Positions 11,441-22,716 of a stretch of DNA of 64,000 bases are shown here, in pieces; position 1 is the first letter of the stretch; the number at the start of each line of letters is the position of its first letter. The DNA comes from Ancylostoma caninum (lineage: Eukaryota; Nematoda; Chromadorea; Rhabditida; Ancylostomatidae), in NCBI GenBank assembly GCA_037903475.1, contig JBAJFG010000298.1, forward strand, positions 558,001-622,000. Reading direction: 5' to 3'. The notes under the pieces were generated by a model that worked only from the letters and a program-made list of their open reading frames with translations, made no database searches and was not told where the DNA came from. The position numbers and the translations under genes were made by a program.

Positions 11441-14400
11441 GCGCCAGCGTCCATAAGTGGGGAAACGCCTGGAGTCGGGTCCAACGGTGCGATAAAGGTG
11501 CACTGGCGTCCATAATTGGGGAAACGCCTCGAGTCGGGTCCAACGGTGTGATAAGGGTGCGCCGGCGTCCATAAGTGGGGAAACGCCTGGAGTCGGGTCC
11601 AACGGTGTGATAAGGGTGCGCCGGCGTCCATAAGTGGGGAAACGCCTGGAGTCGGGTCCAACGGTGCGATAAAGGTGCACTGGCGTCCATAATTGGGGAA
11701 ACGCCGGGTCCAACGGTGTGATAAGGGTGCGCCGGCGTCCATAAGTGGGGAAACGCCTGGAGTCGGGTCCAACGGTGTGATAAGGTGTGTCCGCCAGCGT
11801 CCATAAGTGGGGAAACGCCTGGAGTCGGGTCCAACGGTGCGATAAAGGTGCGCCGGCGTCCATAAGTGGGGAAACGCCTGGAGTCGGGTCCAACGGTGTG
11901 ATAAGGGTGCGCCGGCGTCCATAAGTGGGGAAACGCCTGGAGTCGGGTCCAACGGTGTGATAAGGATGCGCCGGCGTCCATAAGTGGGGAAACGCCTGGA
12001 GTCGGGTCCAACGGTGTGATAAGGGTGCGCCGGCGTCCATAAGTGGGGAAACGCCTGGAGTCGGGTCCAACGGTGTGATAAGGTGCGCCGGCGTCCATAA
12101 GTGGGGAAACGCCTGGAGTCGGGTCCAACGGTGTGATAAAGGTGCGCCGGCGTCCATAAGTGGGGAAACGCCTGGAGTCGGGTCCAACGGTGTGATAAGG
12201 GTGCGCCGGCGTCCATAAGTGGGGAAACGCCTGGAGTCGGGTCCAACGGTGTGATAAGGGTGCGCCGGCGTCCATAAGTGGGGAAACGCCTCGAGTCGGG
12301 TCCAACGGTGTGATAAGGGTGCGCCGGCGTCCATAAGTGGGGAAACGCCTGGAGTCGGGTCCAACGGTGTGATAAGGGTGCGCCGGCGTCCATAAGTGGG
12401 GAAACGCCTGGAGTCGGGTCCAACGGTGTGATAAGGGTGCGCCGGCGTCCATAAGTGGGGAAACGCCTGGAGTCGGGTCCAACGGTGTGATAAGGTGCGC
12501 CGGCGTCCATAAGTGGGGAAACGCCTGGAGTCGGGTCCAACGGTGTGATAAAGGTGCGCCGGCGTCCATAAGTGGGGAAACGCCTGGAGTCGGGTCCAAC
12601 GGTGTGATAAGGGTGCGCCGGCGTCCATAAGTGGGGAAACGCCTGGAGTCGGGTCCAACGGTGTGATAAGGTGCGCCGGCGTCCATAAGTGGGGAAACGC
12701 CTGGAGTCGGGTCCAACGGTGTGATAAGGGTGCGCCGGCGTCCATAAGTGGGGAAACGCCTGGAGTCGGGTCCAACGGTGTGATAAGGTGCGCCGGCGTC
12801 CATAAGTGGGGAAACGCCTGAGTCGGGTCCAACGGTGTGATAAGGGTGCGCCGGCGTCCATAAGTGGGGAAACGCCTGGAGTCGGGTCCAACGGTGTGAT
12901 AAGGGTGCGCGGCGTCCAAAGTGGGGAAACGCCTGGAGTCGGGTCCAACGGTGTGATAAGGATGCGCCGGCGTCCAAAAGTGGGGAAACGCCTGGAGTCG
13001 GGTCCAACGGTGTGATAAGGGTGCGCCGGCGTCCATAAGTGGGGAAACGCCTGGAGTCGGGTCCAACGGTGTGATAAGGGTGCGCCGGCGTCCATAAGTG
13101 GGGAAACGCCTGGAGTCGGGTCCAACGGTGTGATAAGGGTGCGCCGGCGTCCAAAGTGGGGAAACGCCTGGAGTCGGGTCCAACGGTGTGATAAGGGTGC
13201 GCCGGCGTCCATAAGTGGGGAAACGCCTGGAGTCGGGTCCAACGGTGTGATAAGGGTGCGCCGGCGTCCATAAGTGGGGAAACGCCTGGAGTCGGGTCCA
13301 ACGGTGTGATAAGGGTGCGCCGGCGTCCATAAGTGGGGAAACGCCGTCCAGGGTGCGCCGGCGTCCATAAGTGGGGAAACGCCTGGAGTCGGGTCCAACG
13401 GTGTGATAAGGGTGCGCCGGCGTCCATAAGTGGGGAAACGCCTGGAGTCGGGTCCCGGTGTGGAGTCGGGTGGGGAAACGCCAACGGTGTGATAAGGGTG
13501 CGCCGGCGTCCATAAGTGGGGAAACGCCTGGAGTCGGGTCCAACGGTGTGATAAGGGTGCGCCGGCGTCCATAAGTGGGGAAACGCCTGGAGTCGGGTCC
13601 AACGGTGCGATAAAGGTGCACTGGCGTCCATAATTGGGGAAACGCCTCGAGTCGGGTCCAACGGTGTGATAAGGGTGCGCCGGCGTCCATAAGTGGGGAA
13701 ACGCCTGGAGTCGGGTCCAACGGTGTGATAAGGGTGCGCCGGCGTCCATAAGTGGGGAAACGCCTGGAGTCGGGTCCAACGGTGTGATAAGGGTGCGCCG
13801 GCGTCCATAAGTGGGGAAACGCCTGGAGTCGGGTCCAACGGTGGGGAAACGCGTCCAACGGTGTGATAAGGTGCGCCGGCGTCCATAAGTGGGGAAACGC
13901 CTGGAGTCGGGTCCAACGGTGTGATAAGGGTGCGCCGGCGTCCATAAGTGGGGAAACGCCTGGAGTCGGGTCCAACGGTGTGATAAGGATGCGCCGGCGT
14001 CCAAAAGTGGGGGAACACCTGGATTCAGGCCCAACGGTGTGATAAGGGTGCGCCGGCGTCCATAAGTGGGGAAACGCCTGGAGTCGGGTCCAACGGTGTG
14101 ATAAGGGTGCGCCGGCGTCCATAAGTGGGGAAACGCCTGGAGTCGGGTCCAACGGTGTGATAAAGGTGCGCCGGCGTCCATAAGTGGGGAAACGCCTGGA
14201 GTCGGGTCCAACGGTGTGATAAGGGTGCGCCGGCGTCCATAAGTGGGGAAACGCCTGGAGTCGGGTCCAACGGTGTGATAAGGGTGCGCCGGCGTCCATA
14301 AGTGGGGAAACGCCTGGAGTCGGGTCCAACGGTGTGATAAGGGTGCGCCGGCGTCCATAAGTGGGGAAACGCCTGGAGTCGGGTCCAACGGTGTGATAAG

Positions 14401-14893
14401 GGTGCGCCGGCGTCCATAAGTGGGGAAACGCCTGGAGTCGGGTCCAACGGTGTGATAAGGGTGCGCCGGCGTCCATAAGTGGGGAAACGCCTGGAGTCGG
14501 GTCCAACGGTGTGATAAGGGTGCGCCGGCGTCCATAAGTGGGGAAACGCCTGGAGTCGGGTCCAACGGTGTGATAAGGGTGCGCCGGCGTCCAGTAAGTG
14601 GGTGAAACGTCCTGGAGTCGGGTCCAACGGTGTGATAAGGGTGCGCCGGCGTCCATAAGTGGGGAAACGCCTGGAGTCGGGTCCAACGGTGTGATAAGGG
14701 TGCGCCGGCGTCCATAAGTGGGGAAACGCCTGGAGTCGGGTCCAACGGTGTGATAAGGGTGCGCCGGCGTCCATAAGTGGGGAAACGCCTGGAGTCGGGT
14801 CCAACGGTGTGATAAGGGTGCGCCGGCGTCCATAAGTGGGGAAACGCCTGGAGTCGGGTCCAACGGTGTGATAAGGGTGCGCCGGCGTCCATA
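11441..14893 (+). repeat. 59-bp minisatellite, about 58 copies
   Basis: The unit runs from GTCCATAAGTGGGGAAACGC through CTGGAGTCGGGTCCAACGGT to GTGATAAGGGTGCGCCGGC (59 bp). Units are almost identical, with 1-2 bp indels and a few scrambled units (around 13345 and 13455-13480). A distinct variant with GCACTGGCGTCCATAATTGG appears near 11500, 11670 and 13618. Because 59 is not a multiple of 3, all three minus-strand frames stay open for up to about 1160 codons. These are artefacts of the repeat, not genes. Confidence 0.95.
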
Positions 14894-15394
14894 TGTAATA
14901 TGAATTCGCTAGGCGGGTCTATTTCTGCATGACCGGTACGCTTACCCTGTTTTGGCGGACCCTCCCACCTAAGTCATCTAGATGTGCATTGTTTCCTTTC
15001 GTATCCGTGTTCTCTTCCCATTCCGTTTGTGTCTGAATGAACCACCCCCTCCTTTCCGTTTATATACACCGGTGGACCCTTATCACTTGAATTACCACAA
15101 CAACAGGTTGAGCCTAAATCATTTCAAGATAACATTTGCACTGAATTGGTTACACTCAGTTCTTCACGGCCACTAACTTCGCTTATATGGGAGGGCATAA
15201 CTTTGTTCATATGGGGAAAAGCTGCCACCTACGGGATCGAGGGCCTCTCAGGATAGCGATAGAACGGCGTGGAAGGATACACGGTTTTATCAATCCATTT
15301 ACGCTTTTGTGTTTGCTTTCAACGTGCAGTATGGGAGCGAAGCGAGCACCTATAGAAGTCTGGAAGTCCGGCGTTAGCCGGACGGCCAGACTAG
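14894..15394 (+). repeat. Conserved 3' region of the family B Helitron
   Basis: This roughly 500-bp block recurs at 21285-21768 and, inverted, at 59844-60300. It ends in the hairpin and CTRR terminus. A short frame (14982-15176) is shared by the copies, but the DNA itself is equally conserved, so no protein is claimed. Confidence 0.8.
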
Positions 15395-16344
15395 TAAAAC
15401 ATAAACCGATAAAGTGGCAATACAATGCTTGATTAGTTTAAGATGCATTAGACTTGCGTCTGATGCAGTCATTCAGGAATTATTTCCCATAAAAACAGCA
15501 TAATGCGTCGTTTAAACACGAATGGAAACTACATGCGACTACGCGATGAAAAAGCAAACATGACTGTTTCATCGGAATCTGGGCTTTTAATAAACATAAT
15601 CGCTGCGCTGCACAAACACGCACCAACTACTGGGTTCGGCAGTAAGTTCATGCGGTTTTCTTTTCCAACTTGATTCATTGCTGGGATTTGAACTCCTTTC
15701 GATTGAGTATCATGGATCATTTTGTGTCTCTTGCTTTACTCTTTAAGAGCATCATAACCAACTTCATAAGTACCGCTTTACCTTGTTTTCTATCGCGCGG
15801 AAAGCGACCCTCTAATTTGAAAGGGACGAACATCTTTGACCTGTTCGAACAGCTAGGAACATCAACGACATCTATGTATACAGGGGGCCTTGCTGCTGAA
15901 GGGACAGCGTGACAATGGGTGTCCGCGTCAGAGAGCTCAATGTTGACCTCGAAGATGCCTCTCATTCTGAACGCGCACTTTATAGAACAATGGGACGATT
16001 ACCCACTGAGTTTTGCATTTTAAGTGAAGAAGAATTATTACTGGTACTAATTCCCTACATCACCTAAGTCTAACTGATCCATTTTTGAAAATGCATGCAA
16101 GAGGTGTCAGTATGAGGTGCGGTTCTTCCGGATAAATTTAGCCAAAACGATGGTAGAGCGCTTTGTAAAAGGTGGTTCCACTCCTACCTATTCTACAGGC
16201 CTGATGCATCCTCGAACAACTTATTTTGCTCATTTTATCAAGCCTTTCATAAAGTTACATTCAAGACTTGAGGCCGAGTAAAACAGACAAGGTTCCATTC
16301 AAGACTTGAGGCCGAGTAACACAAACTGAGTAGTTTCAAACAAT
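15395..16344. other. Intergenic, no supported feature
   Basis: AT-rich sequence without a frame or repeat that I can support. One short direct duplication, TTCAAGACTTGAGGCCGAGT, occurs twice near 16258-16318. Confidence 0.4.
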
Positions 16345-16695
16345 GTGGCTTTTCATGGTTGTAGAAATGAGGGGCAACCGGCGGTTGATCCGATCGAATT
16401 CCCGCACCTTTTCCTCGCTCCCCTAATTGTCATCATAGGACATCAAATAAAGGTGCGAAAAACGCGACCAAGATATCCAATCGGATCAACGGCGTCACGA
16501 TCGAATATGCCTGATTGTGGCAACACATGTCCTAATTTGCAGACGAGTTGTCCAAGAATCATCTTCGTGGCAACTTCGACGGTCTGTGAGCTAGGATCAA
16601 AGTGCATTGTGACTACACTGATTATGTCAGGTCACAAGTAAAAAATGGCAAGTCATCTGAAGGTGTGAAGGTCACAACTATCGTATCATGTGTTA
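16345..16695 (+). repeat. Dispersed repeat family D, copy 1
   Basis: Similar in inverted orientation to 42125-42442. Shared landmarks include the GGAGCGAG(G)AAAAGGTGCG block, ATATGCCTGATTG and the TGACATAATCAGTGTAG / complement block. No coding capacity was recognised. Confidence 0.6.
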
Positions 16696-16751
16696 ACACT
16701 AGAAGGATAACAATGACATGCTTTACACCTTCACGGAAATATTTTAAACAG

Positions 16752-16932
16752 CGGTGAGCACAAACGGCAGCCATACTTCACGACTTTCTGCTTCAACATG
16801 TACTCGTCATATCTACTTAACTGCGACCAAGAAAACTATTATTCGGACGATTGTGTGCCTTTACAAAACTGCCTTCCTAAAGCAGAGCAGCTCTGTAATG
16901 TGGATCAATCAACGACTACTGTTATTATTCCA
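16752..16932 (+). CDS. Isolated cysteine-rich exon candidate (DSL/EGF-like spacing)
   Basis: After a plausible acceptor (TTTTAAACAG) the frame runs GEHKRQPYFTTFCFNMYSSY..., then CDQENYYSDDCVPLQNC and LPKAEQLC, with a possible donor at 16933 (CCA|GTAGCC). The C-D-x-x-YY-xxx-C pattern recalls the start of DSL domains of Notch ligands or an EGF-like module. This is pattern resemblance only, and no neighbouring exon was found. It could be an orphan exon, a gene fragment, or chance. Confidence 0.35.
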
Positions 16933-17389
16933 GTAGCCATTATATTACACAAAACTCTGTGGTCAGAATTTAATTACTACGATGCACGAATCTTGAAAAA
17001 AAAACTTTTTTTTTGTCAGGATTTACATCACTGTGCAACTCAAAACCAGGAAAACAACTACGATGTACCTACCAAAGGCTGCTTTTTGTAGCAAAATCCA
17101 CAACATTCAACCACACCCTAATCCACACTGGGATAGCAATTATTCCAACGCATGCCTAGTTATGCGAAACTCTGCATTGCACGTTGAGGTGATTGTTTAG
17201 CAGCTGTCCGATTTGGAAGTTATTCTACACGATAACGATCTTGTTCCGTTCGGTTCGGTGGACTTGCAGAGGTGGGATTTCAGCTTTCGTAAGGATTTTG
17301 TGGTTTATGGAGTAGTTCCTGGTTCTTCGATGCCTGATTGAGGAGGCGTTTGCGCGGCTACTCTCATAGATCATTGACCCTTTCAAGCC

Positions 17390-17420
17390 CTGACGAAGGC
17401 GAAGCCGCCGAAACGTTGGC
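17390..17420 (+). ncRNA. Hammerhead-ribozyme-like core (candidate 1)
   Basis: CTGACGA, then a stem GGCG-AAGC-CGCC, then GAAAC: the order of hammerhead catalytic core, stem II and GAAA. One extra A separates the core from stem II, so it is not a canonical match, and stems I and III are not convincing. An AATAAA follows at once. Such motifs sit in Penelope-like retroelements and retrozymes; no RT was recognised nearby. Confidence 0.3.
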
Positions 17421-18301
17421 CAATAAAATTCACTAACAACCTCGTGTACGGCTACTAAATTCATAACTCACACCGAAGAACTATGCCGAGGTTCAAAGAT
17501 GACCGGACTTGGGATCTTGAAACCTTTTTTTACTACTCCAGATCGAAAGAGTTTATCAGATCCATATCACTGAACAAAGGTTGCGACTTTCTCGTGGAAG
17601 TCTCCAATTTGATCCGATAATTTCTTATCGTGTTTGCATTATAACGTAATATTGGTTGACTTGGCCATGATATTTAATCTATATGCGTCGGATGCGTCAC
17701 CATTGGCTCATGAATCTGCTGCATATTCACTTGATGAGGTCTCCTTGCATTAGAGAAGGTAAGTAAATTTGGCAAGCGTGATGTAATGGAATATATTCTT
17801 CCAACCACTGAACTGTGCCATTCTCTTGCCCACATACGCACAAACAAAAGCAACGACGTTTACCGGTGTTGGATGCAAAGGAACAGGGATTTGAACTCAC
17901 GTGAAAGCACCACAAGTTCTCAATTCTATTTTTTCTCTCAAAATACTGAAAAGTTTTTTAGGTCAGTAGAGGGAAGTTTCTGCTGGATCCATCGGAGTTG
18001 CTTCATCATTGTACAGCGAAGGCAATCAGCAAGGACACTGTTGTACGGAAGACTTACGACGCTACAAAATTTTCAAAATTTCAGCGTAGGCAAATTCACA
18101 TTTATTTTTACACAAATTTTTCAGGATTTACAACATATACGAGCTGACAAACGCCGCGTGGGTTAACCTCCGAACTTATTTTGGCATGACACTCTAGATT
18201 GAATAGACAAAAATGTCACAGAAGGTTGAATTTTCATTTTGTTTTCGTTTCCCATCCTTCATCTTACTACCACAGTTTATAGAGAACAGGCTGAAAGACA
18301 A
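17421..18301. other. Intergenic, no supported feature
   Basis: AT-rich sequence with short frames in both directions (for example 17786-18166) that show no domain or splice logic. Confidence 0.4.
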
Positions 18302-18318
18302 GGTTTAAGCGGAATTTC

Positions 18319-18727
18319 ATGGGCCAGGTTACAGTCAACGACGGGACGCTTACTCAAGGTGATAATTTTATTGGAAATGAAAGACAAATGATTTCATCAA
18401 ATTTTATTCGCAGAGCCGTAAACAGCCACGTAGAGAGAGATGTTAGCCTAGAGCACATTCTAGCGCGCTCCTCCCATCTTGCAAATCGGCAACCTTTTTT
18501 ACAAAAGCAATTGCGTAGACTGCACATTTTCTATTCGACAAAAACCGTACAGGTTGAATGAATTACGATTTAGTTTAAAAAATCAAAATGTCAAGGAAAT
18601 AAAAACAAGAACGTTCCATAAATTTCTAATTAAGGAGGCGTGTCGCCAAGGTCTATATGCGTTGGTCACGTGTGATGAAAAATTCAGAATAGATCCTGCA
18701 GATACTGGCAAGAAGGCACAGCTTTAG
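18319..18727 (+). CDS. Unrecognised short coding candidate, possibly two exons
   Basis: A frame from 18319 is followed by a longer one ending at TAG 18725-18727 whose C-terminal part (EACRQGLYALVTCDEKF...) looks protein-like. A 54-bp candidate intron (from the GTGATAATTT donor near 18360 to the TTATTCGCAG acceptor near 18413) would be typical of nematodes. No domain was recognised. It may be a retroelement or gene remnant. Confidence 0.2.
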
Positions 18728-18877
18728 CGTATCCACGGTGTATGCAGTGGCGAAGTGGAAGTTTCTATCTCAGACATTCGTGGTGGTCGACTGCAGGTAG
18801 AAAAGGGGTCCACCCCCAGTTGTACCTGGGGTTGGACCCCCAATCGCGGGGCACCTACCCCCCACATATGGCCGACG

Positions 18878-19040
18878 ACCCCCCACGTGCCCCCACTGAC
18901 GACCCCCACGTGCCCCCACCGACGTCCCCCCACGTGCCCCCACAGACGACCCCCCACGTGCCCCCACTGACGACCCCCCACGTGCCCCCACAGACGTCCC
19001 CCCACGTGCCCCCGGCCGACGTCCCCCCACGTGCCCTCAA
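18878..19040. repeat. GC-rich 22-24 bp minisatellite with CACGTG cores
   Basis: About seven units of the form CCCCCACGTGCCCCCAC(A/C/T)GACG(A/T)C. Each carries the palindrome CACGTG. Frames across it on both strands are low-complexity and not supported as coding. Confidence 0.8.
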
Positions 19041-20129
19041 TGCTACCCCCGACGTACAGAACCACAACATTGAAGCTGGATTTGATCCGCTGCTTCAGGA
19101 AAAAGTTGGGTCCGGGGCTCTCCCGTCCGAGAATGCAAGCAGTGACCTAACTGCCAGGGTTGTCGCGCAGTCGTCGTCCAGTTGATGAGAATTGGGGACA
19201 ATGCTGCCGTATGCACTGGATTTGGGGCAGTAGCGCCTGACGATCTTCGACTTCATAGCGGCCTGAACGCGCACAGTACTCGGGCGGATAGGAATGCAAG
19301 TCCAGTTTTCAGCGGCCCTACAGCGGCCTGAACGCGGCCACTTCTCGGGACAAAACACAAAGCGCTCGCTTCGACCCTCGCCTCGCCCTCGTTCCGAACG
19401 GGATTTGCCCCCCAAAATAGTCTAAGTAATTACCCTATTATAGGGTAATTTATACTAGCTGCGTGCTTCAGTCGCGCATCAGTCTTACGCATCCATTGGC
19501 AAGGGATTTTCCATGAAGACCGGTCAACACGACATGTACATCCTCAATGAAAAGAACGCACGGCCGCCGCCAGACCGTGAACGCGTGCGTCTGAGCTGCG
19601 ACTGCGATGCGACTGCTATGTGACTGGGGCCTATTCTCCATCATAGAGACGCACTCGCGTCAGTCGCATGCATCCAGTATAAATTGCCCTTATGAGAACT
19701 CGCGAACACTCACCGCCGCTCCAAGGAAGTTAAATGATGAAAGTAAAGGTGAGGGAAAATGAAGTTGTTGATTAATCACATATACACGTGTTATCACGGT
19801 CCCGGCGGACAGCAGCACGTCTGATATATCCGGCGGACAGCAGCACGTCGGGGGGTATGAGCAGCACATTCTGCTATAGCAGAACGTCGAGACACGTTCC
19901 CCCAGTTCAAAAAGTGGGCGGGGCGATGGGGGTTCGACCTGCTGTTCGACGGCACAACTGTCGGAGATAGTACATATATCCCGTAACGATCGGAGAACCA
20001 TAGCCGTTTACAAGAAGATCTTTGGACAAATCAAGAAACATCTCACCCTGGTCCGGAACCCATCGTTGGGGACATTGCTGCAGATCAATTTTGAAGCTGT
20101 ATGTGCGTTGAAACGGATCGAATTTGTAA
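19041..20129. other. Intergenic, no supported gene
   Basis: Includes a short palindrome TTACCCTATTATAGGGTAA (19431-19449) and a duplicated motif CGGCGGACAGCAGCACGTC (near 19803 and 19831). No coding region was recognised. Confidence 0.4.
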
Positions 20130-20159
20130 TCATGGCTTATAATAAAGGGCTTAGTCTGT

Positions 20160-20277
<118 letters not shown>

Positions 20278-20615
20278 GAAATTCGAGGGCGTGGCCTAGA
20301 CCGAAGAAAATACTCTGCAACGGGTCCACTGTCCCTGTAGGAGTGCGCCGGCGTCGAAAAGTGGGGAAACGCCTGGAGTCGGGTCCAACGGTGTGATAAG
20401 GGTGCGCCGGCGTCGAAACGTGGGGAAACGCCTGGAGTCGGGTGATAAGGGTGCGCCGGCGTCGAAAAGTGGGGAAACGCCTGGAGTCGGGTGATAAGGG
20501 TGCGCCGGCGTCGAAAAGTGGGGAAACGCCTGGAGTCGGGTCCAAAGGTGTGGTAAGGGTGCGCCGGCGTCGAAAAGTGGGGAAACGCCTGGAGTCGGGT
20601 CCAACGGTGTGATAA

Positions 20616-20982
20616 GCCTGCGTTTATACTAGGCGGTGAGAAATCGGTCGCTACCGACGGTGTTTTTTCGGCGAGCAAAAATACGCTCACCCCGTTGGAA
20701 ATTCTAACGCTGTAGTGATTAGTGGAGCGGTCTGCTATCCTCTTAACCAGTGAAAACTAGCCTACATTCATGATAGGCCGGTCAATAAGCACTCGGATCA
20801 TCACAACCACTTCCCTGTTTACATTAATGGAATGTTTTGTTAGCGTATTTTTCCGCTGTGAAAGCGACTGAAGTATGAACACCCGAGCGGAGAATATTCC
20901 GACCGCTCCGTCTGTCCCGCCTGTCAATATGCATCTTTTATTCACCAACCGCCCTCACCGTCGGTCGAGTATGAAGGCAGTC
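20616..20982. mobile_element. Harbinger-like MITE nested in a Helitron
   Basis: Ends are GCCTGCGTTTATAC and the complement of GACTGCCTTCATAC, flanked on both sides by TAA (20613-20615 and 20983-20985). Removing the element and one TAA restores the 59-bp repeat register (GATAAGGGTGCGCC). The 3-bp TAA duplication and short TIR fit PIF/Harbinger. There is no ORF; it is 367 bp. Confidence 0.8.
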
Positions 20983-21768
20983 TAAGGGTGCGCCGGCGTC
21001 GAAAAGTTGGGAAACGCCTGGAGTCGGGTCCAGCGGTGTGATAAGGGTGCGCCGGCGTCGAAAGGTGGGGAAACGCCTGGAGTCGGGTCCAGCGGTGTGA
21101 TAAGGGTGCGCCGGCGTCGAAAAGTGGGGAAACGCCTGGAGTCGGGTCCAGCGGTGTGATAAGGGTGCGCCGGCGTCGAAAAGTGGGGAAACGCCTGGAG
21201 TCGGGTCCAGCGGTGTGATAAGGGTGCGCCGGCGTCGAAAAGTGGAGAAACGCTTGGAGTCGGGTCCAACGGTGTGGGGTGCGCAGCCGTCCCAATTTCT
21301 GCATAAGGGGTACGCTTACCTTGTTTTGGCGGACCCCCCAACCTAAGTCACCTAGATGTACATTGTTTCCTTTCGTATCCGTGTTTTCTTCCCATTCCGT
21401 TTGTGTCTGAATGAACCACTCCCTCCTTTCCGTTTATATACACCGGTGGACCCTAATCACTTGAATTACCACAACAACAGGTTGAGTCTAAATCATTTCA
21501 AGATAACATTTGCACTGAATTGGTTACACTCAATTCTTCATGGCCACTAACCTCGCTTGTATGGGAGGGCATAACTTTGTTCATATGGGGGAAAGCTGCC
21601 ATCTACGGGGATCGAGGGCTTCTCAGGATAGCGATAGAACGGCGTGGAAGGATGCAGGTTTTATCAATCCATTTACACTTTTGTGTTTGCTTTCAACGTG
21701 CAGTATGCGAGCGAAGAGAGCATCAATAGAAGTCTGGAATTCCGGCGTTAGCCGGACAGCCAGACTGG

Positions 21769-22485
21769 TCATTATATATTGCAAGATCACTACACCACTT
21801 CCACTACAAAGTAAAACAGACCATCTTTCTTCAGGCTCCAGGGGAGCAAAGGACTTTACGTCGAAAAGACCAAACACGAAAGGACAAGATTAATGAAGCT
21901 ATGCAAAAGTAAGAGGGAATTTTTGCCAAGCGTAAGCTTTAGATAAAGGAAAACTGAATTAAATTATCTTTTTTTTTCCAGAATGCATCAATCTATCTAG
22001 ATAGATTTATTTTAATTTATTTGCAAACTGTTCGCGTTGATAAGTGACAGTGAATGTATTCGTATCTCTTAAAAATATTACTGGTTATTGGCTGCAATAG
22101 CATAACCATACATCAGCATAGGTACGATAACCTGAGACATGTGTCAACCCACCATCACTTACGGAAGCGCCATTGTGGGAACCTTCACCTACGACGATGA
22201 GGATGAGTTGGTGCAGAAAGTCGCATATTTTGTTCGGGAAAGGAAGAAATGCATGGAACGCGCAGATGTGGATTAAATCCTACGTACAAAACAGCGTTAG
22301 GAAGCGTGAAGCTCAGGAGTCGTCGGCGAACACTGGTTGAGAAAAACTGTTGAGAATATGGGCATGAGATTGCCTGAAATTTGAGCTTTGGCCTGGAATA
22401 TCATCTTCAGCTCAGAAAAGTAAGCGTTGCGCAGTTGTCAGACGGAATAACAATGCGAAATTACACTGGATGGTGGTGGAGCGAT
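21769..22485. other. Intergenic, no supported feature
   Basis: AT-rich sequence. A possible acceptor and short frames near 22140-22280 show no recognisable product. Confidence 0.4.
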
Positions 22486-22716
22486 TGTCAGGATATGGGT
22501 CGTACGCTCCCATTCCTGATCTAACCCATGGGGTTATTACTTCTGTGAGAACTCTTTATTATATACATTTATTAGTCTAACTATTACATAAAAGGGGGGG
22601 GGGGTGGGATGGATGGAGCCTGGAGACAGCCGGCTGGCGCGGCTGCTGGTCCGCGGACTGCCCATGGCGGCTGATCCGCCTCTTCGCTTGTTCGCATCAA
22701 TCGGGCTCCTCCCGAC
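22486..22716 (-). repeat. Dispersed repeat family E, copy 1 (LTR-like end)
   Basis: About 230 bp nearly identical to 40841-41072, including TGTCAGGATATG...CGTACGCTCCCATTCC, a G run of about 10 and the GGCTGATCCGCCTC...GGGCTCCTCCCGA tail. Read on the minus strand it has two AATAAA signals and ends ...CTGACA, which resembles the 3' part of an LTR. It lies 0.9 kb beyond the integrase of the minus-strand Gypsy element and could belong to its 3' LTR; no matching 5' LTR was found. Confidence 0.6.

Larger units (their letters stand above)
11308..15394 (+). mobile_element. Non-autonomous Helitron, family B, copy 1 (minisatellite-expanded)
   Basis: The 5' end TCATGACTCATAATAAAGGG follows a host A. 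The 3' end CTAG precedes a host T and is preceded by the hairpin GTCCGGC-GTTA-GCCGGAC plus GGCCAGA. The same terminal sequences occur in copy 2 (20130-21768). Order inside: 5' end, short GT run, about 100 bp unique, 59-bp minisatellite (11441-14893), then a conserved 500-bp 3' region. No Rep/helicase is present. It starts 7 bp after the end of the family A Helitron. Confidence 0.85.

Noticed and set aside
11337..14892. Three overlapping minus-strand open frames of about 890-1166 codons
   Set aside because: They are the same 59-bp repeat read in three frames. 59 is not divisible by 3 and the unit lacks stops in that direction, so the frames are artefacts.
14982..15176. Conserved 60-codon frame recurring at 21356-21550 and 59824-60198
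   Set aside because: It lies in the Helitron 3' region where the DNA itself is conserved across copies, and the frame breaks in different places after about 60 codons. No evidence of protein selection.
15660..15710. Possible tRNA B box (GGATTTGAACTCC complement)
   Set aside because: No A box or acceptor stem at the right distance.
17870..17905. tRNA-like TTCAAATCCC on the minus strand
   Set aside because: No cloverleaf could be drawn from the flanking sequence.
18724..19185. Pro- or Gly/Arg-rich proteins in both orientations
   Set aside because: Low-complexity translation of a 22-24 bp GC-rich minisatellite; several frames are open at once.
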